This document shows, piece after piece, positions 34,998 to 42,573 of a stretch of 64,000 bases of DNA. How positions within the stretch are numbered: the stretch's first letter is position 1; the number at the start of each line of letters is the position of its first letter. The translations under genes and the position numbers were made by a program. The stretch is from assembly GCA_014534235.1 (NCBI GenBank), contig JACVRW010000002.1, forward strand, positions 27,257 through 91,256, in the 5' to 3' direction. This DNA is from Thermoleophilaceae bacterium. Lineage in GTDB: Bacteria > Actinomycetota > Thermoleophilia > Solirubrobacterales > Thermoleophilaceae. The notes beneath the pieces were generated by a model, which saw only the letters and a program-made list of their open reading frames with translations, was not told the DNA's origin and did not search any database.

Positions 34998-36161
34998 CTA
35001 GTCCACGGTCCCCTCCCGGTCGAGCCAGAACAGCTCCCGAGCGGCGAACGCGGTGTTCGGGAAGTCCGAGAACACGCCGTCGATTCCCAGCTCGTAGAAC
35101 TGCAGGTACTCGTTTATCGGGTTGCCCCCGTAGTCGCTCACGAGCCGCTGCTGCTCGTTCCGGAACGTCCAGGTGTGAACGAGGAGGCCGTGGGCGTGCG
35201 CGCGCTGGATCAGGGCGGTGGGCGGAAGCAGCCTGCGCTGCGAGTCGGGGCCGGTGCCCGTGGTGCTCACGATGTAGCGCTTCCACGGGCCGATCCCGTC
35301 CGCGTAGGAGCGCACCTCCTCGAGCCCCTCGTCGGTGACGAAGAAGCCGAACGTCCGGGCCAGGAGCTCCGGGTCGCCGGACACCGTCCAGTCGTAGGGG
35401 CGGTCGTACGGCGGCGCGTAGGCGAGCGTTCCGTCGGGATTCACGTCGTAGGCGTCGACGAGCTGGACCAGCCGGACCGGCGTGATCCGGTTCAGCTTGA
35501 TCAGGTTGGACTGCTCGAAGGACTGGATGAAGACCGGTGCCCGCCGACGGTTCCATCCGGCGCGGCGCAGCACTGCGACGAGCCGGCGCTCTAGCGGCAG
35601 GCCGAGGTCCTTGTGGTACGTGGGGTGCTTCGTCTCCGGATAGATCCCGATCCTGCGCCCACGCTTCCGGGACTCGCGCTTCACCAGCGCGATGATCTCC
35701 CCGAGCGTCGGGATCTGGAACCGGCCGTTGAATCGCTGCGGCCGCTCGGGGAAGGACTGGACGGCGCGGAGCGTCTTGATTTCGGCGAGCGTGAAGTCCG
35801 ACGCGAAGAAGCCCTCCTCGGGGACACCGTCCACCACCGCGGTGCGCCGCCGATCCGCGAACTCGGGACGGCTCGCGACGTCGGTGGTGTTGATCATGTT
35901 GGGCTCGTGGCGGGCGATCAGGTGACCGTCCTTCGTGGCCACGAGGTCGGGTTCCACGTAGTCGGCGCCCAGCTTGATCGCGAGCCTGTAGGACTCGAGC
36001 GTGTGCTCGGGCAGGTAGCCGCTGGCGCCGCGGTGCCCGATCACAAGCGGGGTGGTCTCGCCCCTCCCGCTCCTCGAGTCGGCCGCGGCGCCGGAGGCGA
36101 CCCCGGCGAAGAGCGCCACCCCCAAGGACAGTACGGCCCAGATTGCACGTGCTCGTCTCAT
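34998..36161 (-). CDS. Secreted glycerophosphodiester phosphodiesterase (GlpQ-type)
   Basis: Protein of 387 residues with a cleavable signal peptide ([28 protein letters not shown]). The GDPD TIM-barrel motifs are clear: [43 protein letters not shown] (metal-binding Glu/Asp and catalytic His) and, near the C-terminus, [11 protein letters not shown] and [20 protein letters not shown]. It hydrolyses glycerophosphodiesters outside the membrane to glycerol-3-phosphate and alcohol, for phosphate or lipid recycling. The length fits the larger periplasmic GlpQ subgroup. It lies 69 bases after a Ser/Thr kinase gene on the same strand. Confidence 0.93.
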   Translation of the reverse strand: MRRARAIWAVLSLGVALFAGVASGAAADSRSGRGETTPLVIGHRGASGYLPEHTLESYRLAIKLGADYVEPDLVATKDGHLIARHEPNMINTTDVASRPEFADRRRTAVVDGVPEEGFFASDFTLAEIKTLRAVQSFPERPQRFNGRFQIPTLGEIIALVKRESRKRGRRIGIYPETKHPTYHKDLGLPLERRLVAVLRRAGWNRRRAPVFIQSFEQSNLIKLNRITPVRLVQLVDAYDVNPDGTLAYAPPYDRPYDWTVSGDPELLARTFGFFVTDEGLEEVRSYADGIGPWKRYIVSTTGTGPDSQRRLLPPTALIQRAHAHGLLVHTWTFRNEQQRLVSDYGGNPINEYLQFYELGIDGVFSDFPNTAFAARELFWLDREGTVD

Positions 36162-36230
36162 CGCCCCGCTCTCCTCCGGTCGGTTAGGGCCGAACTTACC
36201 GCAGCGGCGGTAAGCCGTGTGAAGAGCCCG

Positions 36231-37715
36231 CTATTTCTCGAGGCGCAGCTCGCGGATGTCGGCCTTGCCACCTTCCGGGAGGTTCGTGATCCAAACGAGG
36301 TAGTAGCGAAAGCGGCGTTGCGCGGTGTCGAGCGGGATCTTCTGGTCCTGCCGGACCCTGGTGGTGGCGCTGACCTTCGTCCAGCCGCGGATCCCGCCGG
36401 GGACGGTGTTCGCCGCATAGACGGCGGCCCGGTAGCCGGGCGTGGAGGTTACGAGGTCGAGCTGGCGGGCCGCGACTTTCGTGTCAGCGTCGACGTAGAG
36501 GCCCACGCCGCGCTTGTTCGAGCCGGCGAGGCCGCCCTGGTAGGTCTCGGTGTCCCAGACGGTCGTGCGGTTGCCGTCGATGGCGAGCCCGGCCTGACCG
36601 CGTGATTCCTCGCCGTCCCCCTCGGGGTCGTAGTCGCTCGCGGCGTTGCCGGCCAGCTCCACGTTCGTAAGCCCCGGGCTGCTCGGCGCCACCGGGCTCC
36701 CCGCCCCCTTTTCGGTGCGGGTGGTCGCGAAGTACGTGACCGCTCCGCCCACGAGCGCGAGCAAGAGCACGCTCAGGACCAGCGCCCGCCGGGGGTGCCG
36801 CAGCCGCCCCGGCGCGAAGTCGGCCGTGTCGCCGGGCAGGTTGCGAAGCACCGTTGTGGCCTCGCCGGTCGTCTGACCGCTTCGAGCGGCCTCGATGGCC
36901 AGCACCTCCTCGAGGTCGTGCACCAGGTCGGTGACCGTCGCGTAGCGGTTGCGTGTCTCCTTGGCCGTGGCGCGCTCGACGATCGCGGCGAGGGCGGCCG
37001 AGATCTCGGGCCGACGGCGCTGGACGTCCGGCAGCGGCTCCCGCACGTGCTTCATCGCCACCGCCACCTGGGTGTCGGCCTTGAACGGGACCTCCCCGGT
37101 GAGCATCTCGTAGAGCACGATGCCGAGCGAGTAGATGTCCGACTGCTCGGTCACCTCGTGGCCGAGGGCCTGCTCGGGGGAGACGTAGTCGGTGGTCCCG
37201 AGCACGCGTCCGGGCGCGGTCAGGCGCTGGGCCTCGAGCGAGCGGGCGATGCCGAAGTCGGTCACCTTCGCCCGGCCGTCAGGGTCGATCAGCACGTTCT
37301 GGGGCTTCACGTCCCGGTGGACCAGCCGGTGCGCGTGGGCGGACTCGAGCGCGCGGCCGATCTCGATGGCGTAGGCGACCGCTTCCGCCACGGGCAGGCG
37401 GCCGTGGCGGCGGATCCGGTCCTTGAGCGTCTCCCCCTCTACGTACTCGAAGACGATGTACGGGGTGCCCTCGTCCTCGCCCGCGTCGATCACCGTGACC
37501 ACGTGCGGGTGGTTCAGCCGCGCAACGGCGCGGGATTCGCGCCGGAAGCGCTCCAGCTGGTCCGGGTCGGTCGAGATGTCCCGGTGCATGAGCTTGATCG
37601 CCACGAGACGCTCGAGCATGGGATCGAACGCGCGGTAGACGCTCGACATCCCGCCGGAGCCGATCCTCTCCTCTAGCCGGAAGCGGCCGCCTATGAGGGT
37701 GCCGATCACTGTCAT
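36231..37715 (-). CDS. Receptor Ser/Thr kinase with discoidin-like extracellular domain
   Basis: Protein of 494 residues. The kinase domain (about 11-270) has GSGGMSSVY, K41 in VAIK, HRDVKPQNVLID, DFGIARS, GTTDYVSPEQ and DIYSLGIVLYEML. One span follows (ALVLSVLLLALVGGAVTYFA). The extracellular part of about 150 residues is beta-rich (NVELAGNAASDYDPEGDGEE, AIDGNRTTVWDTETYQGG, ARQLDLVTSTPGYRAAVYAAN), resembling F5/8C discoidin-type carbohydrate-binding folds rather than PASTA. It probably senses a cell-wall or extracellular ligand. The start codon is only 17 bases from the divergent DsbA-fold gene. Confidence 0.9.
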   Translation of the reverse strand: MTVIGTLIGGRFRLEERIGSGGMSSVYRAFDPMLERLVAIKLMHRDISTDPDQLERFRRESRAVARLNHPHVVTVIDAGEDEGTPYIVFEYVEGETLKDRIRRHGRLPVAEAVAYAIEIGRALESAHAHRLVHRDVKPQNVLIDPDGRAKVTDFGIARSLEAQRLTAPGRVLGTTDYVSPEQALGHEVTEQSDIYSLGIVLYEMLTGEVPFKADTQVAVAMKHVREPLPDVQRRRPEISAALAAIVERATAKETRNRYATVTDLVHDLEEVLAIEAARSGQTTGEATTVLRNLPGDTADFAPGRLRHPRRALVLSVLLLALVGGAVTYFATTRTEKGAGSPVAPSSPGLTNVELAGNAASDYDPEGDGEESRGQAGLAIDGNRTTVWDTETYQGGLAGSNKRGVGLYVDADTKVAARQLDLVTSTPGYRAAVYAANTVPGGIRGWTKVSATTRVRQDQKIPLDTAQRRFRYYLVWITNLPEGGKADIRELRLEK

Positions 37716-37732
37716 CTATTTTCCGCCCTTGC

Positions 37733-38575
37733 TTGCCGGTACGCGCCCGCTATTACACGGATCCCGCCTGCTCGGCGTCTTGGGCCGCCGAACCGCGCCT
37801 CCGGGCCCTGCTCTTGGAGTTCGGTGCGGAGGTGGAGATCACCTACGTGATGGGCGGCCTCGCCCGCGAGTACGCCGGCGACCTCTCCTGGCTCGTCATC
37901 GAGTGGCTGGACGCGGCGGATCGCTCGGGGATGCCGCTTGATCCCCGCCTCTGGTACGACGGCCCGCCCCGTTCGACGTTCCCGGCGTGCATGGCGGTGA
38001 AGGCGGCGGCGGAGCAGGGGCGGGAAGCCGCCGGGCGCTACCTGCGCGCCGTGCGCGAGGGGATCATGTGTCGCCGGCGGCGCCTCGACTCCGCCGAGGC
38101 GCTCCTGGAGGAGGCCCGCGGCGCGGGCCTCGATGCGCAGCGGTTTCGCGTGGACATCGAGTCGCATGCGATCGTCGAGGCGTTCGGCGCGGATCTCGAG
38201 GAGACCCGTACGATTCCGGCGGCCGCACGCGAGCGCGGGCTCGCGCGCGAGGCGACCCACGGCTCGAAGGGGGAGCGCCTCGCGTTCCCGACCATCCGCT
38301 TCGGCGACGACTCCGGCGAGGAGTGGTGCGGCGGCGACCATTCCTATGAAGAGTGGCGCACTGCGGCGATGGCCGTGGGGGCCCGCCCCGCCGACGAGCC
38401 GCCCCGGGACGTTCTCGCCGCGCTCAGACGGTTCGGCAGGATGGCCACGCCGGAGGTCGAGACCGTCTGCCGGCTGCCCGGTCCACGCGCCTCCGCCGAG
38501 CTCTGGCGCCTCGCCGCCGAGTGGAGGGTGAGGCCCACCCGCGTGCTGACCGGCACGCTCTGGGAGATCGCCTAG
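37733..38575 (+). CDS. DsbA-family (FrnE/YjbH-like) thioredoxin-fold protein with CxxS site
   Basis: Protein of 280 residues from TTG 37733. It begins VRARYYTDPACSASWAAEPRLR, the place of the DsbA active site, but here CSAS (Cys-x-x-Ser) rather than CxxC. The rest is helical with AFPTIRFGDD near the cis-proline region and GGDHSYEEWRTA. No signal peptide, so cytoplasmic. Such proteins include FrnE isomerases and the Spx adaptor YjbH. A monothiol site argues for isomerase/glutathionylation-like or adaptor function rather than oxidase. Its stop and that of convergent purM share the palindrome CTAG. Confidence 0.8.
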   Translation: MPVRARYYTDPACSASWAAEPRLRALLLEFGAEVEITYVMGGLAREYAGDLSWLVIEWLDAADRSGMPLDPRLWYDGPPRSTFPACMAVKAAAEQGREAAGRYLRAVREGIMCRRRRLDSAEALLEEARGAGLDAQRFRVDIESHAIVEAFGADLEETRTIPAAARERGLAREATHGSKGERLAFPTIRFGDDSGEEWCGGDHSYEEWRTAAMAVGARPADEPPRDVLAALRRFGRMATPEVETVCRLPGPRASAELWRLAAEWRVRPTRVLTGTLWEIA

Positions 38576-39636
38576 CTCGCCCGTGTGGGCTCGAAGCCCG
38601 CGCGGCCGCCGCGCAGTCCCTGGCGGGGCAGCTCGACGATGCCCGCGGCCGTCGTCGTACGCCCGATCGGCGCGGTCCCCGGATGCCGGGGCGCTAGCAG
38701 CTCGACCGTGCGCTCGGCGTCGGCGACCGGGACGACGCAGCAGAACCCGCAACCCATGTTGAAGACCTCGTAGAGCTCCGGCGCCTCGATGCCCGCACGC
38801 TCCGCGATGAGCTCGAACACGGCGGGCACGGGGAGGGGTGTGTCGATCCGGTACCCGACCTCGGCGTCGAGGCGGAGCAGGTTGAGGAGGCCGTCGCCCG
38901 TGATGTGGGCCAGGCCGCGCACGTCGACCTCGGAGGCAAGGAGCTCCCTGATGGCCGCGACGTAGATCGCGGTCGGCTCGAGCAGCATGTCGCCGACGGG
39001 GCGCCCGGCGACCTCCTCTTCGAGGTTCGGTAGGGCTCGGCGCGCCAGCGTCAGCCCGTTTGAATGGATTCCGCTCGAGGGGATGCCGATCACGGCGTCG
39101 CCCGGCTCGATGCGCTCCCCGGTGACGATCGCGTTGAGGTCGACGAGCCCGACGCAGAAGCCGAGCAGGTCGAAGCCACGCGGTGAGGGATGGCCCCGGA
39201 TCAGCTCCGGCAACACGGCGAGCTCGCCTCCGGGGATCTCGACCGCCGCCTCCACGGCACCCCGCCGCAGCCCGAGGGCGATCTGCTCCAGGGTCGCCGG
39301 GTCGGCCTGCTCGACGGCGATGTAGTCGAGGACGGCGATTGGGTCGGCGCCGACGCAGACCACGTCGTTCACGTTCATCGCGATGCAGTCGATCCCCACC
39401 GTGTCGAGGCGGCCCAGCTGCTCGGCCACGATGACCTTGGTCCCGACCCCGTCACACGCCAGCGCGAGCCCGCGCGAGTCGTCCACGCGCAGGACGGCCG
39501 CGTAGTGCCCGGGCGCGATCGCCGACCGCCGCTCGCGCCCGGTCTCGAGGCCGGCGAGGACCTGTACGAGGGCCGAGACCGCCGCGCCGGCGGCGGATTG
39601 GTCGACGCCCGCACGCGCGTACGCGCCCATCCCCAT
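38572..39636 (-). CDS. purM: Phosphoribosylformylglycinamidine cyclo-ligase (AIR synthetase)
   Basis: Protein of about 354 residues. PurM features are visible: AYARAGVDQSAAGAAVSAL, LALACDGVGTKVIVAEQLGRLDTVGIDCIAMNVNDVVCVGADPIAVLDYIAVE (ATP/metal site), GFCVGLVDLNAIVTGERIEPGDAVIGIPSSGIHSNGLTLARRAL, AHITGDGLLNLLRL and EVFNMGCGFCCVV. It makes AIR in purine synthesis. ATG 39636 is chosen since family similarity starts there; GTG 39660 is possible. No other pur gene is in the window; it follows uppP on the same strand, and its stop overlaps the convergent gene by 3 bases. Confidence 0.93.
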   Translation of the reverse strand: MGMGAYARAGVDQSAAGAAVSALVQVLAGLETGRERRSAIAPGHYAAVLRVDDSRGLALACDGVGTKVIVAEQLGRLDTVGIDCIAMNVNDVVCVGADPIAVLDYIAVEQADPATLEQIALGLRRGAVEAAVEIPGGELAVLPELIRGHPSPRGFDLLGFCVGLVDLNAIVTGERIEPGDAVIGIPSSGIHSNGLTLARRALPNLEEEVAGRPVGDMLLEPTAIYVAAIRELLASEVDVRGLAHITGDGLLNLLRLDAEVGYRIDTPLPVPAVFELIAERAGIEAPELYEVFNMGCGFCCVVPVADAERTVELLAPRHPGTAPIGRTTTAAGIVELPRQGLRGGRAGFEPTRAS

Positions 39637-39669
39637 CGCGGCGCATTCAAGCGGATGCACCCGGCGGGC

Positions 39670-40458
39670 CTACCCGCCGCGGGCGGCCACCAGCGAGACG
39701 GCTCCGACCCCGATCCTGTAGAGGCCGAGGGCGGTGTACGCGCGCGGCCGCTCCAGCCGGTTGAGGAGCGGGGAGGCCGCCGCAGCCGAGGCGAAGGCGG
39801 CGCCGGCGCCCGCGACGGCCGGGACGCTCAGCGCGCGCCCCGCCTCCCCGCTCGCCGCGCGCAGTGCCTTCAGAGCCACCGCGCCCAGCGTCACCGGCAC
39901 CGCCGCGGTCACCGCAAGCCGGAGCGACGCTGGCCGCGAGAGTCCCCGTAGGCGACCTGCGGTCAGCGCCGCGCCCGAGCGCGACACGCCGGGGACGAGC
40001 GCGACCGCCTGGGCCAGACCCACCGCCAGGTGGTCGCCGGGCGCACTCGCGTCGCGAGCCCCGCGCGCGCGATCGGCGACGAGCAGCGCGCCGCCCGCGG
40101 CGATCTGGGCGAGAGCCACGGAGCGCGTCCCGCCGAGCCGGTCCTCGATCGGGCGCTCGAGGAGGAAGCCGGCCACCGCCGCCGGCAGCGCGGTCAGCGT
40201 GAGGGCCGCCGGGGTGGGTGGCTCACCCGAGCGCGCGCCGAGGCGGATGGCCGCCGCCGCGAGCACCGGGACCGAGCCGGCGTGCAGCGCAACCTCGAAG
40301 GACTTGCGCGCATCGCCGGGGAGGTCCGCGTAGTCCCGGCCGAGGAGCCGGCCGAGCAGCGCGAGGTGCCCTGAGCTCGACACCGGAAGCAGCTCCGCCC
40401 CGCCTTGGACGGCGCCCAGGACGAGCGCCTCGTGAACCGACGGACTCCTCGAACTCAG
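39670..40458 (-). CDS. uppP: Undecaprenyl-diphosphatase UppP/BacA (CTG start proposed)
   Basis: UppP dephosphorylates undecaprenyl-PP to recycle the lipid carrier. Family motifs: VQGGAELLPVSSSGH (Q/E and SSSGH catalytic site, about residues 17-31) and PGVSRSG (about 156-162), with about eight hydrophobic spans. The first ATG/GTG/TTG in frame is the GTG inside the PVSSSGH motif at 40383, which would delete essential catalytic residues. The frame continues to a CTG at 40458 that overlaps the dedA stop as CTGA and gives a normal length of 262 residues. I therefore propose CTG initiation by coupling to dedA. Family certain, start inferred. Confidence 0.87.
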   Translation of the reverse strand: MSSRSPSVHEALVLGAVQGGAELLPVSSSGHLALLGRLLGRDYADLPGDARKSFEVALHAGSVPVLAAAAIRLGARSGEPPTPAALTLTALPAAVAGFLLERPIEDRLGGTRSVALAQIAAGGALLVADRARGARDASAPGDHLAVGLAQAVALVPGVSRSGAALTAGRLRGLSRPASLRLAVTAAVPVTLGAVALKALRAASGEAGRALSVPAVAGAGAAFASAAAASPLLNRLERPRAYTALGLYRIGVGAVSLVAARGG

Positions 40459-41120
40459 GCCGACTCGGCGGCGGGCGAGCCGCCACGCCGCCGCCGGGAG
40501 CGCACGACGAGGTAGATCACGCCGATCACGATGCCCGCCGCCACCGCGTAGTCGACGTAGTGGAGGCTGTCCTTCCAGCGCTCCCAGTTGTCACCGGCCT
40601 GCTTTCCGATGAAGGTGAGCATCAGCACCCAGGGGATGCAGCCGGCGAGGGTGAGCGCGCTGAAGCGCCAGAAGGGCATCCGCGCCACGCCCGCCGGCAG
40701 CGAGATGAACGTGCGGATGATCGGCAGCATCCGGGTGAAGAAGACGGTGGCGTCGCCGTGGCGCTCGAACCAGCGGTCCGCCCACTCGAGGTGGGACGTC
40801 TTTACGTGGATCTTTCGTCCGTGCTTCTCGAGGAGGTCCACCCGACCGATGTAGCCGAGCCAGTAGGCGAGCCAGGAGCCGACGAGGTTGGCGAGGGAGC
40901 CCACCGCGGTGGCGGCAAAGAGGCTGTACTCGCCGCGCGATACGTTGAACCCGGCGAACAGCATGGTGGCCTCGCTCGGCACCGGAATGCAGGCGCTCTC
41001 CAGGAGCATCAGCACGAACACCCCGGGCAGCCCCATCGCGTCGACGACGTCCACGGCGACCTGGACGATCGGGTCCGTGAGCGAGGCGATGTGCACCTGG
41101 GACAGGAGGTCGAAGCGCAT
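40455..41120 (-). CDS. DedA family membrane protein
   Basis: Protein of 221 residues with the DedA/VTT pattern: GVFVLMLLESACIPVPSEATMLFAGF, AATAVGSLANLVGSWLAYWLGYIG, then RWFERHGDATVFFTRMLPIIRTFISLPAGVARMPFWRFSALTLAGCIPW, which carries the paired basic/acidic residues of the family. Some DedA proteins (UptA/PopT type) translocate undecaprenyl phosphate. Location directly before uppP strongly suggests a lipid-carrier recycling unit. ATG 41120 preferred over TTG 41123. Confidence 0.92.
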   Translation of the reverse strand: MRFDLLSQVHIASLTDPIVQVAVDVVDAMGLPGVFVLMLLESACIPVPSEATMLFAGFNVSRGEYSLFAATAVGSLANLVGSWLAYWLGYIGRVDLLEKHGRKIHVKTSHLEWADRWFERHGDATVFFTRMLPIIRTFISLPAGVARMPFWRFSALTLAGCIPWVLMLTFIGKQAGDNWERWKDSLHYVDYAVAAGIVIGVIYLVVRSRRRRGGSPAAESA

Positions 41121-41183
41121 CAATCAGAACGCGGGGCAGGATGCCCTGCGGCGGTACCGTCGAAGTAGCGTAGCTGGCTCTCC

Positions 41184-42224
41184 ATGACCGAAGTTCCATT
41201 GTTCGCAACGAGCCTGGCGCCCTACAACGATCGCCTGACGGAGGCGATCGCCCGCGTGATCCCGACCCGCAGGTTCATCCTCGGTCCGGAGGTCGAGGCC
41301 TTCGAGCGCGAGTTCGCCGACTACCTCGGCGTCGGGCACTGCGTCGGGGTTGGCAACGGGACGGACGGGCTCACGATCGCGCTGCGCGCTCTGGGGATCG
41401 CCCCGGGCGACGAGGTCGTGATGCCGTCGTTCACGTTCTACGCAACAGCAGAGGCGGCGATCACCGCCGGCGCCAAGCCGGTCTTCTGCGACATCGACCT
41501 CGACACGTTCTGCGTGACGGTCGACACGGTCCGCGAGGCCCTGACCCCGCGCACCAAGGCGATCGTTCCGGTCCACCTGTTCGGCAACCCTGCGCCGGTG
41601 CCGGACCTGCGCGAGTTCGGGCTGCCGATCCTGGAGGACGCCGCGCAGGCCGCCGGCGCGTCGCTCGACGGCGTCAAGGCGGGCGCGCTCGGCGACGCCG
41701 CGGCGTTCTCCTTCTTCCCCTCGAAGAACCTCCCCTGCCTGGGCGACGGCGGGGCGATCACGACCGACGACGACGACGTCGCCGAGCGCGCACGGGTGCT
41801 TCGGTTCCACGGCTCGAAGGACAAATCGACCTTCATCGAGGTCGGCTACAACTCCCGCCTCGACGAGGTGCAGGCGGCCGCCCTGCGGGTGCTGCTCCCC
41901 GAGCTCGACGGGTGGAACGCGAAGCGGCGAGAGGCGGCAGCGGCGTACGAGCGGGTGGGCCTTGGGGAGCACGTAACGCTGCCGAAGGCGACCGACGGCG
42001 CCCAGCACGCGTACCACCTCTATGTCGTACGCGGGGAGAACCTGCCGCTCGGGCGAGGCTACTACCGCGTGCCCGTGCACCGCCAGCCCGCGATTGCGTC
42101 CGACGCGGACCTACCGGCGACGGAGGAGGCAGCCCGGACCAACGTCGCGCTGCCGATGGGGCCCGAGCTGACCGAGGATCAGGTCCGGACGGTGGTCGAG
42201 GCGTGCGCATCTCGGTCGACCTGA
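41184..42224 (+). CDS. DegT/DnrJ/EryC1/StrS sugar aminotransferase
   Basis: Protein of 346 residues. PLP-dependent NDP-sugar aminotransferase motifs are visible: RRFILGPEVEAFEREFADYLGVGHCVGVGNGTDGLTIALRALGI, DEVVMPSFTFYATAEAAITAGAKPVFCDID, PILEDAAQAAGA, the Schiff-base lysine in FSFFPSKNLPCLGDGGAITT, and YNSRLDEVQAAALRV. These enzymes aminate 3- or 4-keto-6-deoxy sugar nucleotides. A 4,6-dehydratase gene lies just downstream (42570) and a formyltransferase at 49763, suggesting a common pathway. The end overlaps the first codons of a broken DUF354 gene. Confidence 0.92.
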   Translation: MTEVPLFATSLAPYNDRLTEAIARVIPTRRFILGPEVEAFEREFADYLGVGHCVGVGNGTDGLTIALRALGIAPGDEVVMPSFTFYATAEAAITAGAKPVFCDIDLDTFCVTVDTVREALTPRTKAIVPVHLFGNPAPVPDLREFGLPILEDAAQAAGASLDGVKAGALGDAAAFSFFPSKNLPCLGDGGAITTDDDDVAERARVLRFHGSKDKSTFIEVGYNSRLDEVQAAALRVLLPELDGWNAKRREAAAAYERVGLGEHVTLPKATDGAQHAYHLYVVRGENLPLGRGYYRVPVHRQPAIASDADLPATEEAARTNVALPMGPELTEDQVRTVVEACASRST

Positions 42225-42573
42225 CGAAGGGCCCGCATGTGCTCGTCATGCGCCCGCTGATCGAGGCGATGCGGGGGGACGGGCACTACGGGTGGGCCGT
42301 GGCGTGCAGAGCCCCGTCGCGTACGCGCGCGTCGTCGTCCCCGCGGGCGGTACGATGAGCCACGAGGCCGTCGCCCTCGGGACTCCGGTCTACACGGCCT
42401 TCGAGGGGCGGCTGGGGGCCGTCGATGAGGTGCCTCTCCGCGAGGGGCGCCTGCGCAGCATCGATGATCCCCGGGAAATCGTGGTGGAACGGCGGCGCGC
42501 GAACGGAGAGTTGCGCGTCCGGCGCGACCCCGGCGAACTCGTCAAACTGCTGCTTTCCGCGACCGATCGATGA
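42203..42573 (+). pseudogene. DUF354-type protein, internally deleted and frameshifted
   Basis: The 5' piece from GTG 42203 encodes VRISVDLTKGPHVLVMRPLI followed by EAMRGDGH, the N-terminus of DUF354 (glycosyltransferase-B-like) proteins, and then runs into nonsense. In another frame (+2) from about 42292 the C-terminal part appears: VVVPAGGTMSHEAVALGTPV, then FEGRLGAVDEVPLREGRLRSIDDP and RRDPGELVKLLL. The middle, by comparison with a usual length near 350 residues, is missing about 250-280 residues. The downstream start overlaps its stop as ATGA, so the tail may still be translated for coupling. Evidence is the order of two family halves in different frames. Confidence 0.75.
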
